Assembly (NCBI RefSeq): GCF_017355985.1
Contig: NZ_JAFIQU010000015.1
Coordinates: forward strand, 98,454 to 162,453
Length of the DNA: 64,000 bases
Origin: Arenibaculum pallidiluteum
GTDB lineage: Bacteria > Pseudomonadota > Alphaproteobacteria > Azospirillales > Azospirillaceae
Direction: 5' to 3'
The stretch's first letter is position 1. The number at the start of each line of letters is the position of its first letter. The notes below the pieces were generated by a model. It was not told the origin of the DNA, ran no database searches, and saw only the letters and a list, made by a program, of their open reading frames with translations. Made by a program: the position numbers and the translations under genes. Positions 43,601-51,081 of the stretch are shown here, in pieces.

Positions 43601-43993
43601 ATGAGCGGTCCGCTTGAACAGCTGCGCCGCTGGGCCGCCTTGGTCCGGCGCGACACCATTGCCCTCTGGCTCGCGGCGCGCGACCCGCGGGTGCCGCTGC
43701 CGGCGAAGGTCGCGGCCGCGCTGGTGGCCGCCTATGCCCTGTCGCCCATCGACCTGATTCCCGACTTCGTTCCGGTCCTGGGCTATCTCGACGACCTGCT
43801 GATCGTTCCGCTCGGCATCGCCCTGGCCGTGCGGCTCGTGCCGCCCCTGCTGATGGCCGAGTTCCGGACCGAGGCCATGCGCCGCGCGGAACGGCCGGTC
43901 AGCCGGGCCGGCGCGGCCGCCATCATCGCGGCCTGGCTGGCCGCGGCAGCGCTCATCCTCTGGGCGCTCTGGCCCTCCGGTACCGCCGCCTGA
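43601..43993 (+). CDS. DUF1232 (YkvA-like) membrane protein
   Basis: A 130-residue protein with the DUF1232 signature PLPAKVAAALVAAYALSPID (then LIPDFVPVLGYLDDLL) at about residues 30-70 and a C-terminal membrane helix (AAIIAAWLAAAALILWALW). Function unknown. GGAGGCGGG precedes the ATG; a TTG at 43577 is a weaker start. It converges with and overlaps the PEP-CTERM-like gene by 41 nt. Confidence 0.85.
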   Translation: MSGPLEQLRRWAALVRRDTIALWLAARDPRVPLPAKVAAALVAAYALSPIDLIPDFVPVLGYLDDLLIVPLGIALAVRLVPPLLMAEFRTEAMRRAERPVSRAGAAAIIAAWLAAAALILWALWPSGTAA

Positions 43994-44801
43994 TCGCCAG
44001 CAGCCCCGCGAGGGCAGCGGTCAGCGTCAGCAGCAACGGGACCGGCTCGGCGATGACCACCGGCCCCGCGGTCCCGTCCAACGGGGCCGCGGGGCCGCCG
44101 TCGCTCCCCGCTCCCGATCCGGGACGAAGGGGATCCCGGCTCCCGGCCGGCCATCCGCTGCCGGGCGCTCCCGGCGCCGCCCAGGCCGGCGGCGTCCAGA
44201 CGACCGGCCCAAGCAGGGCTGCCGGCAGTCCCGCGGGAATGTCGGGGAGATCGCCGGTCGAAGCATGCGCGGGGACATCCGCGGGCGCTCCAGAGGACAG
44301 ATCCCCGGGCATTCCGCCGGGCCCGCCGGGAGACGGCCCCGGCGCCGGATCCGCAGGATCCGGACGGCTCGCGCCGCCGACGGAACGCGGCGAAACCGTC
44401 GGCGGCGCGGCGGTCTGCCCGGGCAGCGGCGCCAGAGATCGGTCGCCGCCCGTCCACCAGCCCTGGGCGATGCCGGCCCCGGGTCCCGCGGACAGGGCGG
44501 CGCCCAGGGTCCCGGCGAAGGGATCCAGGGGAGGCGGCAAGGCGATCCCCGGGGCGGCGACGCTCCCGGATTCAGCGGCGGGACCTCGTGGAACGGCATC
44601 CGGCACGCCTCTGCCTCGGGAATCGGGCGCGCCTTCGAGGACAGCCGTCATCTCCGCGGCGTCTGGCCAGCCCGCGCCCGGCCTCGGCAGGGCTCCCGGG
44701 AGTGCCTCGGGCAGCGCCAGCCCGGCCTGCACCCGGAAATTTGGCTGGAACGCTCCTTCGTTCTCAGCGTCGGCGGCAGCGTCGACTTCGCCAGCCCCCA
44801 T
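43953..44801 (-). CDS. Pro/Gly-rich protein with PEP-CTERM-like tail
   Basis: A 282-residue reading frame, very rich in Pro, Gly and Ala. It ends in VVIAEPVPLLLTLTAALAGL followed by a basic RRRYRR cluster, the layout of a PEP-CTERM sorting signal: EP-x-P motif, one membrane helix, Arg-rich end. PEP-CTERM proteins are processed by exosortase; none lies in this window. No signal peptide is in frame. A short ORF with a good ribosome site starts at 44916 in a different frame, so a frameshift between them is possible. Confidence 0.5.
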   Translation of the reverse strand: MGAGEVDAAADAENEGAFQPNFRVQAGLALPEALPGALPRPGAGWPDAAEMTAVLEGAPDSRGRGVPDAVPRGPAAESGSVAAPGIALPPPLDPFAGTLGAALSAGPGAGIAQGWWTGGDRSLAPLPGQTAAPPTVSPRSVGGASRPDPADPAPGPSPGGPGGMPGDLSSGAPADVPAHASTGDLPDIPAGLPAALLGPVVWTPPAWAAPGAPGSGWPAGSRDPLRPGSGAGSDGGPAAPLDGTAGPVVIAEPVPLLLTLTAALAGLLAIRRRYRRARAPRG

Positions 44802-44916
44802 CGGGCGGGGGCGCGACGGTGCCCGGCATGTGGGACGGGCCGCCCGCCCCCGGCAGGACCGCGCCGCCCACGACGATCGACAGGCGGACCAGGAGGTGCT
44901 TGGGATCGACGATCAT
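44764..44916 (-). CDS. Short ORF upstream of the PEP-CTERM-like gene
   Basis: A 50-codon ORF starting MIVDPKHLLVRLSIVVGGAV with GGAGG about 8 nt upstream; the N terminus is hydrophobic and could be a signal segment. It runs past the start of the PEP-CTERM-like frame and stops shortly after in another frame. Either it is the true 5' end of that gene, cut off by a one-base shift near the C-rich stretch around 44802-44815, or it is not a gene. Confidence 0.3.
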   Translation of the reverse strand: MIVDPKHLLVRLSIVVGGAVLPGAGGPSHMPGTVAPPPDGGWRSRRCRRR

Positions 44917-45084
44917 GGCACCACCTCCACGGGAGCATCACGCCGACGCTTTCTACCGTGGCTGCATAGGGTCGGGGGAGCGGCGGCGATGAGCTACCCC
45001 GGAATTCGCTCGAATGCCGCGTATCTGTCTGGACCGCCGGAAACCACCATCCCGTGCGCGCCCCAGGCGCTGCGCCGTGCGCTC
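44917..45084. other. Intergenic region, no gene seen
   Basis: A 168-nt gap between the short ORF and the cytochrome c gene, moderately AT-richer than its flanks. It probably holds the promoter for the minus-strand gene at 44916. Nothing else is supported. Confidence 0.4.
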
Positions 45085-45411
45085 CTAGCGCTGCACCGAC
45101 CGCAGATAGGCGAGCAGCGCCTCCACATCCTCGGGGCTGAACTCGAATTCCGGCATCTTCACGTTGGGGTGGACGACCAGGATCCCTTCCGCAAGGGATT
45201 CGGCCAGGTTCTCGACGGGGTAGCGTTCGGAGAGCCGGCTGAAGGGCAGCGCGTCGCCCACCGGGCTCGGCCCGGCGCCCGCGATGGCGTGGCAGGAGGC
45301 GCAGTGCTGCTCGGCCAGGGCCCTGCCCTGCGCCTCCTGCGTGTCTGCGGATGCCCGGGCCGGGAGAACCGGCAGGATGCCGGCGAGCAGCAGGATTGCC
45401 AGACGGCGCAT
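45085..45411 (-). CDS. Small periplasmic cytochrome c
   Basis: A 108-residue monoheme cytochrome c. The signal peptide covers residues 1 to about 21 (MRRLAILLLAGILPVLPARA). The heme motif is HCASCH at residues 36-41, and the axial Met is in NVKMPEF. The C-terminal helix EDVEALLAYLRSVQ is typical. It is a soluble electron carrier of the periplasm; the partner is unknown. GGGGGAG precedes the ATG. Confidence 0.9.
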   Translation of the reverse strand: MRRLAILLLAGILPVLPARASADTQEAQGRALAEQHCASCHAIAGAGPSPVGDALPFSRLSERYPVENLAESLAEGILVVHPNVKMPEFEFSPEDVEALLAYLRSVQR

Positions 45412-45653
45412 CGGCTCCCCCTTCGAGCGCGTACCGCTTGTGGTCCGGGACCGTGGGGAGAATGCCGCAGGACGCCGCCGACGGAAAGCCGGCGCCATCG
45501 GATGTCTCAGGCAGTCGCCGCCGACCTGCGGGATCTGCTGCATGGGAGATCTCCCTGCGCGGCCGGCACCGCCGAAAACGGTAACCCTGCGGCGAGTCGG
45601 ACCCATTAAGCTGTCGTGCTTCCAGGTCCCGACCGCACAGGAGACGGCACCGC
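45412..45653. other. Intergenic region between cytochrome c and antiporter remnant
   Basis: A 242-nt gap between divergent starts. It presumably carries the cytochrome promoter and the former promoter of the antiporter. No other gene or clear motif is seen. Confidence 0.4.
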
Positions 45654-46116
45654 ATGCACCATGCCCCGCTGATCGGCACCACGGCCGGAATGGGCGCCTC
45701 GCTTCTCTGAGGCTGAAGCATCCCCGCTGGCCTGATCTTCGGGCTGTCCCTCTCGGTCGCCAGCACCGTCGTCCTGCTGCGCGCCCTGGAAAGCCGCGGC
45801 GCGCTCGACAGCCTCGACGGGCGCATCGCGGTGGGCTGGCTGGTCGTCGAGGACCTCGCCATGGTGATCGCACTGGTGCTGCTCCCCGCCGTCGCGGGAT
45901 CCGAGGAAGCGGGCTGCCCTGGCGCGACCTCGCCCCGACGATCGCCAAGGTGGCGGTCTTCGCCGCCGTGATGCTGGTGATCGGGCGCCGGAGCGGTTCC
46001 GCGCCGAGGCGCAGGTGGGGGGCGGCCTGGACGCGCTGGGCTCGTCGACCCGCGCGCCGGGGTTGCGGCCGCACCGCGACGGGGAGGAGATCGACGTCAC
46101 CGGGTCGGCCGGCTGA
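45654..46116 (+). pseudogene. Decayed YbaL/Kef-type cation:proton antiporter
   Basis: Only pieces of a roughly 550-600-residue CPA2 antiporter remain. A ribosome site (GGAG) and start give MHHAPLIG, the usual YbaL N terminus, then stops follow at 45708. An internal piece reads IFGLSLSVASTVVLLRALES and continues to GWLVVEDLAMVIALVLLPAV (helices 4-5). After a frame change come GLPWRDLAPTIAKVAVF and VMLVIGRR, then the C-terminal end ERFRAEAQ to TGSAG and a stop. Large internal deletions plus frameshifts make it non-functional. Confidence 0.8.
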
Positions 46117-46137
46117 CGGCGGACGTCCGGCAGGTCC

Positions 46138-47304
46138 CTATCCGTCGGCCGGGACGGCGCCGTCTCCGCGTTCCAGCCGATGTCCCGCGAAGAGGCCGGC
46201 CAGCGCGATCGCGGCACCGAAGACTGCGAAGGTGACGGGCGCGCCCACCGTGTGGAGCCCCGCGCCGAACAGCACCGGGCCGGCGGCCTGGCCGAGGAAG
46301 AAGAAGAAGGCGTGCAGCGCCACCGCCGAGCCGCGCGCCGAGGGCGCCAGGCCCGTGGCCTTGGTCTGCAGCGAGTTGTGCAGCATGTAGAAGCCGAATC
46401 CGATGGCACAGAAGACCAGCGCCTCGGCCATCCAGGACAGCCGCAGCGAGAGGCCGCAGATCCCCAGCGCCGCGATGATGCCGCCCGCCCGCATCATCCC
46501 GTATGTGCCGAGCAGGGCGAGGAGCGGCCGGACCAGCAGCGTGAAGACGAAGCCGCCCAGGGCGAGGCCGGCGATCACGAGCCCGGCCTCCCAGGGGCCT
46601 CCGGCCTGGCGCTGCTCCAGCAGGTCGGCGATGTAGGGCACGCTGCCATAGACGGCGATGCCTTCCACGAAGACGGTTCCGTAGCAGATCGCGGCAGCGG
46701 GATTCCGGAAGACCAGGCGGTAGCGCGCCAGCGCGTCCGGGATGCGGAAGGGTGTGCGCACGGCGCCGGGCAACGGGCGCAGCCGGGCCGTCGCCGCGAC
46801 GGCCGCGGCGAGGACGATCGCGGCATTGGCAGCGATCACGCCGCGCCAGCCCAGGACCTCGACCGTCATTCCGGCCGCGGTGGCACCCAGGACCTGTCCG
46901 GCGAGCGCCGCGCCCAGAACGCGGCTGATCGCCACCTGGCGTTCGCCCGCGGCGAAGCGGTCGCCGACCATGGCCAGCATCACCGGCATGGTCCCGCCGG
47001 CGACGAGGCCGCCCAGGATCCGAGCCGCGAACAGGAGTTCCAGCGCGGGCGCAAGGGCGCAGAGCGCGAGGAAGCCTGCCAGCAGCCACAGGCACCATTT
47101 CAGGACCACGGACTTGCCGATGGCATCGCCCAGCGGTCCGAAGAAGGGCTGGCTGACGCTGTAGGGGAGGGCGTAGGCGGTGGCCAGCAACGCGACGCGC
47201 GTCGCCGGCTCCCCCAGGTCGCGGGCGATGGAGGTCACAAGCGGGTCGATGATGCGGGCCGCGAGAGCGGACGCGAAGCAGCAGACGGCGAGAACGAGCA
47301 GCAC
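46138..47304 (-). CDS. MFS transporter
   Basis: A 388-residue major facilitator with 12 predicted helices. The loop 2-3 signature is FFGPLGDAIGKS, and RILGGLVAGGTMPVMLAMVG is typical of helix 4. Arabinose-efflux-like (AraJ/YdhP) by general look; the substrate is unknown. No ATG is available near the expected N terminus; I use the GTG at 47304 with GGAAGG upstream, but the true start could be further upstream in the same open frame, which runs to 47607 through repeat-rich sequence. Confidence 0.78.
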   Translation of the reverse strand: MLLVLAVCCFASALAARIIDPLVTSIARDLGEPATRVALLATAYALPYSVSQPFFGPLGDAIGKSVVLKWCLWLLAGFLALCALAPALELLFAARILGGLVAGGTMPVMLAMVGDRFAAGERQVAISRVLGAALAGQVLGATAAGMTVEVLGWRGVIAANAAIVLAAAVAATARLRPLPGAVRTPFRIPDALARYRLVFRNPAAAICYGTVFVEGIAVYGSVPYIADLLEQRQAGGPWEAGLVIAGLALGGFVFTLLVRPLLALLGTYGMMRAGGIIAALGICGLSLRLSWMAEALVFCAIGFGFYMLHNSLQTKATGLAPSARGSAVALHAFFFFLGQAAGPVLFGAGLHTVGAPVTFAVFGAAIALAGLFAGHRLERGDGAVPADG

Positions 47305-47562
47305 CTGCGGCGTGCCCTTCCAGAAAGGTGAACCCGTAGCCGGACGCGACGCCCCGGCGTCATGGCATCCTGCCCCGCCAAGCCGCGGGCGCCGAATGCC
47401 CGATACGCCGTCCTGCCCTGCGCCTCGCGTGGTGTCGCAGGAGATCCGCAAGCGGAGCGGGCCGCGGGCACAGGCCGCGGCAGGCGGCGGCAGGCGGCGG
47501 CAGGCGGCGGCATCCCTGCGTCGTCCTGACCGGCGGGACGGGCGGCGGCCCCGCAGGGTTCT
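47305..47562. other. Intergenic stretch containing a 10-bp tandem repeat
   Basis: A 258-nt gap between divergent MFS and VOC genes. It contains CAGGCGGCGG repeated three times at 47481-47510, preceded by a one-mismatch copy at 47471. No gene is supported here, though an N-terminal extension of the MFS frame passes through it. Confidence 0.5.
47471..47510. repeat. 10-bp tandem repeat, four copies
   Basis: CAGGCCGCGG followed by three exact CAGGCGGCGG units. It lies in the gap upstream of the MFS gene. Confidence 0.9.
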
Positions 47563-47603
47563 TTGACAGTCGCCAATTAGGTTGATATCAACTGTTGGCA
47601 ACA
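47563..47603 (+). promoter_or_regulatory. Strong promoter with palindromic operator for the VOC gene
   Basis: A perfect TTGACA (47563-47568), a 17-nt spacer, then TATCAA (47586-47591). The -10 sits inside the perfect palindrome GTTGATATCAAC (47581-47592), and a second palindrome TGTTG-G-CAACA follows at 47593-47603. A repressor here would block polymerase directly; ArsR- or HTH-type regulators often control VOC genes of this kind, but none is adjacent. Confidence 0.7.
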
Positions 47604-47618
47604 ACAAGGAGAGGCACC

Positions 47619-48032
47619 ATGCTCGTCCAGCCCTACCTGTTCTTCGAAGGCCGCGCCGAGGAGGCCCTGGACTTCTACCGCCGGGTGCTCGGCGCCGAGG
47701 TCACGGAGCTGATGCGATTCAAGGACGCTCCGGAGCCCTGCCCCGACGGCGCAATCCCCCCAGGCTCCGAGGCGAAGGTGATGCACGCCGCCATGCGCAT
47801 CGGCGAGAGCACCGTTCTGGTCTCGGACGGCCGATGCGCGGGCAAGGCGTCCTTCGAGGGGTTCTCGCTGACTCTGCAGGCGAAGGACGAGGCCGAGGCG
47901 GGACGGGTCTTCGCCGCGCTTGGCGACGGCGGAACGGTGGTCATGCCCCTGGGCAGGACCTTTTTCGCCCCGTGCTTCGGCATGGTGGCGGACCGATTCG
48001 GGCTGACCTGGATGGTCATCGTGCCGGTATGA
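47619..48032 (+). CDS. PhnB-like VOC family protein
   Basis: A 137-residue VOC protein of the PhnB/YjdN type: QPYLFFEGRAEEALDFYRRV at the N terminus, then VMHAAMRIGESTVLVSDG, and MPLGRTFFAPCFGMVADRFG with WMV at the end. Likely homodimeric; the substrate is unknown and catalysis is not demonstrated for most members. AAGGAG lies 7 nt upstream. It has a strong promoter with an embedded palindrome, so it is probably inducible. Confidence 0.9.
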   Translation: MLVQPYLFFEGRAEEALDFYRRVLGAEVTELMRFKDAPEPCPDGAIPPGSEAKVMHAAMRIGESTVLVSDGRCAGKASFEGFSLTLQAKDEAEAGRVFAALGDGGTVVMPLGRTFFAPCFGMVADRFGLTWMVIVPV

Positions 48033-48141
48033 CGCTCTGGCGGCGATCGGATCGTCCGACCGCCAGGGGCGTGATGCAGGGATGCCGGTGCGGGACGGCG
48101 CGCAGCCGCCCGCCCGGCCCGGCGCAGGGCTCACCCGCCGC

Positions 48142-48405
48142 TCACTCGCCGGCGTCCTCGCGCTCGATTTCCTCGGCCAGCTCGGAGGCCAGCTCGACGA
48201 ACAGGCGGGCGTCGGCCTCCAGCCCGTCGCGCTCGCAGATGCGCACGAAGATCCGATAGGCATGCAGGATCGCCACGTCCAGGACCGTGTCGTCCGCGGC
48301 CTCGCCGTGCCGGTCGCGTATGCCGTTCTCCCGGAGCGCCTCGGCGATGTCCTGCTCTGCGGCGGCCAGCACCGCCTCCATCGCGCGTTTGTGGAGCGTC
48401 GACAT
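48142..48405 (-). CDS. Small acidic hypothetical protein
   Basis: An 87-residue, mostly helical, acidic protein starting MSTLHKRAMEAVLAAAEQDI. No signal or membrane segment, not recognised. AAGGAAG lies about 9 nt upstream. It stands alone between the VOC gene and the phytase-like gene. Confidence 0.68.
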   Translation of the reverse strand: MSTLHKRAMEAVLAAAEQDIAEALRENGIRDRHGEAADDTVLDVAILHAYRIFVRICERDGLEADARLFVELASELAEEIEREDAGE

Positions 48406-48595
48406 CGCGGAAGCTTCCTTTCTTGATCTTGGTACCCTGCCTGCAACAGCGCGGCGACGCCGAATGCTCGGCCGGGCGGGCACCAGTTTGGCGACCAGCC
48501 GGCGCAAGGTCCAGCGGAAGCTCCGCCGGGGCCGGAACGATTGACGGGGGCGCCGCGGCGCCCCCGTCCGGTCCCATGTCACCCGGCGCGTGATG

Positions 48596-49954
48596 TCACC
48601 GCGCGCGCAGCAGCGCCTCGGCCTCGATCAGGATCAGCTCGCTGTCGTCGGCCGCGTTCGGCTCGCGGCTGCTGGAGAACGGCAGGTTGTTGTCGTTGCC
48701 GACCACGATGTGCCGCGCGTCCACTACGTCGACGTTCTCGATCGTGAAGAACGGGAAGGCCAGAACCCCGTCGGTCAGCGGCTTGCGCGCCTTCCGGTCG
48801 GGATCCTCGATGCGCATCAGGTCGATGGCGCCGACCTTGCGGACCGGGCCGCCCGCATTGGCGTCGGTCAGCTCGATCTTGTAGACGCGCTTGAAGACCG
48901 CGGGGCTCGAGAAGCAGCCCGTGGTCGGCTGTCCCTGGGCGCAGGCCTTGTCCGCCGTGCCCTCGCCGTTGTCGCGTTCGATGATTAGGCCGCTCGCCGC
49001 GTCGATCATGTTGAAGTCGCCGATCGCATGGCCGTTGCGCTCCAGCACGTACTGCCAGGAGCGTCCGGTCCAGGCCTCCCTGGCGACATCGAACTCCAGG
49101 ATGCGGAGGTACTCCCGCCCCTCGGCGGTCTTCTCGAAGCCGCCGGCCTTGGCGTCCCAGAGCGGCCCTTCGAGCAGGCCGTAGAGAAAGCGGCCGTCCG
49201 GCGAGGCCGCCATGCCCTCGAAGCCCTTCGAGCGACGGACCTGGAACTCGACCTTGTCCGCGGGGGTCGCGGGGGTCGTCACCGCCGGATGGTCCGGGGA
49301 CCGGACGGGCTTGCCGTCGACCTGCGTCTCGAACACGGCCTGGACGCGGCCCTGCATGTCGGCCTTGATCAGGAACGGGCCGAACTCGTCGGCCAGCCAC
49401 AGCGTGTCACCGACCACCTGCACGCTCTCGAGGTCGAAGTCGCCGCCGGTCAGATAGCGCTTCTCGGTGCCCTCCTGGACGATCCTGAACGGCACCTTGC
49501 CCGCGGGGTCGTGCAGGAACACCGTCTGCAGGCGCTCCATGGTCCCCGCGGCGAAATCCACGCGGTAGCGCGACAGGTGCAGCATGGCGTCCGGCGAGTT
49601 CGCCTTGCTGCCGAAACCGTTGTCCGTGAGGATCCAGAACGTCCCGTCGGCCATGCGCTTGATGCCGGAATGGCCCTGCAGCGGCTGGCCCTGGAAGGGC
49701 AGCGACACGCCGGTCGGCCGATCCCCCGAGCGCCCTTCGACGGTGCCCACGGCATCCACGCGCCGCCCCGTCGTGAACTTGCCGGACACGCGCAGATCCG
49801 CAGGCGCATCGGCTGGCGCCTCGACGAAGCTGCGGGCGGGCATCAGCGCATGGCCGGCCAGCCTGGCCGCCAGCGTCTCCTCGGCCGGTGCCGGGGAGAC
49901 CGTGGCCAGCAGCGCCGCGAGCGCCGCCGCGCCCATGAATGATGGCTTCGCCAT
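48596..49954 (-). CDS. Esterase-like activity of phytase family protein, exported
   Basis: A 452-residue protein with a signal peptide (MAKPSFMGAAALAALLATVS, cleavage near PAPAEE). Family blocks include HSGIKRMADGTFWILTDNGFG (split), GGDFDLESVQVVGDTLWLADEFGP (split), SKGFEGMAASPDGRFLY and the C-terminal VVGNDNNLPFSSSREP. This is the beta-propeller 'esterase-like phytase' family (PF13449 type). It probably acts on phosphate esters in the periplasm. Start set by AAGGAG. Confidence 0.88.
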   Translation of the reverse strand: MAKPSFMGAAALAALLATVSPAPAEETLAARLAGHALMPARSFVEAPADAPADLRVSGKFTTGRRVDAVGTVEGRSGDRPTGVSLPFQGQPLQGHSGIKRMADGTFWILTDNGFGSKANSPDAMLHLSRYRVDFAAGTMERLQTVFLHDPAGKVPFRIVQEGTEKRYLTGGDFDLESVQVVGDTLWLADEFGPFLIKADMQGRVQAVFETQVDGKPVRSPDHPAVTTPATPADKVEFQVRRSKGFEGMAASPDGRFLYGLLEGPLWDAKAGGFEKTAEGREYLRILEFDVAREAWTGRSWQYVLERNGHAIGDFNMIDAASGLIIERDNGEGTADKACAQGQPTTGCFSSPAVFKRVYKIELTDANAGGPVRKVGAIDLMRIEDPDRKARKPLTDGVLAFPFFTIENVDVVDARHIVVGNDNNLPFSSSREPNAADDSELILIEAEALLRAR

Positions 49955-50065
49955 GAAAGAGGCTCCTTCTCGTTCGATCGAAGGGCCCCTTCTTGGCATC
50001 GCCGCGTGACAGTCTCGTCACAGGGCCATGACGGCGCCATGACAGCCCGACGGAGCGCGCCGCCC

Positions 50066-50491
50066 TCAGCCGACGTCTGGCGTCAGCCCCGCGGCCTTGA
50101 TGGCGGCGACCGCGCAGGCCTCGTCGTTGTCCGAGGTGTCTCCCGAGATCCCGACCGAGCCCAGGACCGCGCCGTCCGCGCCGCGGATCAGCACGCCACC
50201 GGGAACCGGGACCAGCGCGCCGCCGGCGATCGCGTTCGCCGCCGAGACGAAGAACGGCTGCTCCTCGGCGCGTCGGAACAGGGCCCGCGATCCCATGCCG
50301 AGGCCGATCGCGCCGTAGGCCTTGCCATGCGCGATCCTGTCCCTCAGGAGCGGCGCACCGTCCTGGGCGATCGCGGCCTTCAGGGCGCCGCGGGCATCGA
50401 GCACCACGATAGCGAGCGGCTTCAGGCCGCGCGAGGCCGCGTCGTCCAGTGCGGCGCGGATGATCTGCTGGGCATTGTCCAAGGTCAGCAT
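50066..50491 (-). CDS. GlcG/HbpS-family heme-binding-like protein
   Basis: A 141-residue GlcG/HbpS (DUF336) protein. Family blocks: ALDDAASRGLKPLAIVVLDA (split), DGAPLLRDRIAHGKAYGAIG, and GGVLIRGADGAVLGSVGISG with the DEACAVAAI ending. Members bind small ligands or heme; the role here is unknown. It lies 74 nt after the rhodopsin-transducer homologue on the same strand. Confidence 0.88.
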   Translation of the reverse strand: MLTLDNAQQIIRAALDDAASRGLKPLAIVVLDARGALKAAIAQDGAPLLRDRIAHGKAYGAIGLGMGSRALFRRAEEQPFFVSAANAIAGGALVPVPGGVLIRGADGAVLGSVGISGDTSDNDEACAVAAIKAAGLTPDVG

Positions 50492-50565
50492 GTGTCGTTC
50501 CGGAGCTAGGGGATGGCGGCGCGGCGGCCGTCCGGGACCGGTGCGACCGACGCCGCGCCGCGGGA

Positions 50566-50943
50566 TCAGCCCTCGGCGTAGGCGACGGTCGTCATCAGCG
50601 CGATCTCGGCGCGGCGGGAGTCGAGCCGGGTATGCTGTACCACGACGGGCACGTCGGATTCGATCACCACCGCATAGTCGGTGTCCCGCGGCACCGGCTC
50701 GGGATCGGCGAGGTCGTTGAAGCGCAGGTGCAGCGTCCGCCGCGCGGGGACCAGGACGGCATAGGGGCCCGCGGGCTCGCGGTCCTTGAAAAAGATCCGC
50801 AGGCTCAGCCGCGCGTCGCGGTCCCCGGCGTTCAGGATGCACGCGGTCTCGTGGGAGGCCAGGGCCGGGTCGCCGGCATCGAGGCCACCCGACGGGATGT
50901 GGCCCTCGGCGATCGCCCAGACCCGCCGCCCGATCGCGCCCAT
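50566..50943 (-). CDS. Sensory rhodopsin transducer family protein
   Basis: A 125-residue homologue of Anabaena sensory rhodopsin transducer (ASRT). The family core is easy to recognise: GRRVWAIAEGHIPSG, ACILNAGDRDARL, FFKDREPAGPYAVLVPARRT, LRFNDLADPEPVPRDTDYAV and VQHTRLDSRRAEIAL. ASRT is a beta-sandwich tetramer that binds sensory rhodopsin. No rhodopsin lies in this window; relatives without one have been linked to carbohydrate-related operons. The ATG has AGGGGTG upstream. It is divergent from a GH13 gene. Confidence 0.88.
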   Translation of the reverse strand: MGAIGRRVWAIAEGHIPSGGLDAGDPALASHETACILNAGDRDARLSLRIFFKDREPAGPYAVLVPARRTLHLRFNDLADPEPVPRDTDYAVVIESDVPVVVQHTRLDSRRAEIALMTTVAYAEG

Positions 50944-51081
50944 GTCGCACCCCTGATCCGCCAAGACGCCCTGTCAACTGCCCGGCGCGCCCAGCGTTCC
51001 CGGGCTTCGGCGGAACGGTGTACGCAAGGGGCTGTTGACCCGCAGCCCCCAGGAACCGAGACGAAGCCAGGACCTCCCGCC

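Noticed and set aside
47305..47607. N-terminal extension of the MFS gene to the TTG at 47607
   Set aside because: The extension is Arg/Ala-rich, crosses a 10-bp tandem repeat and the VOC promoter, and does not resemble an MFS N terminus.
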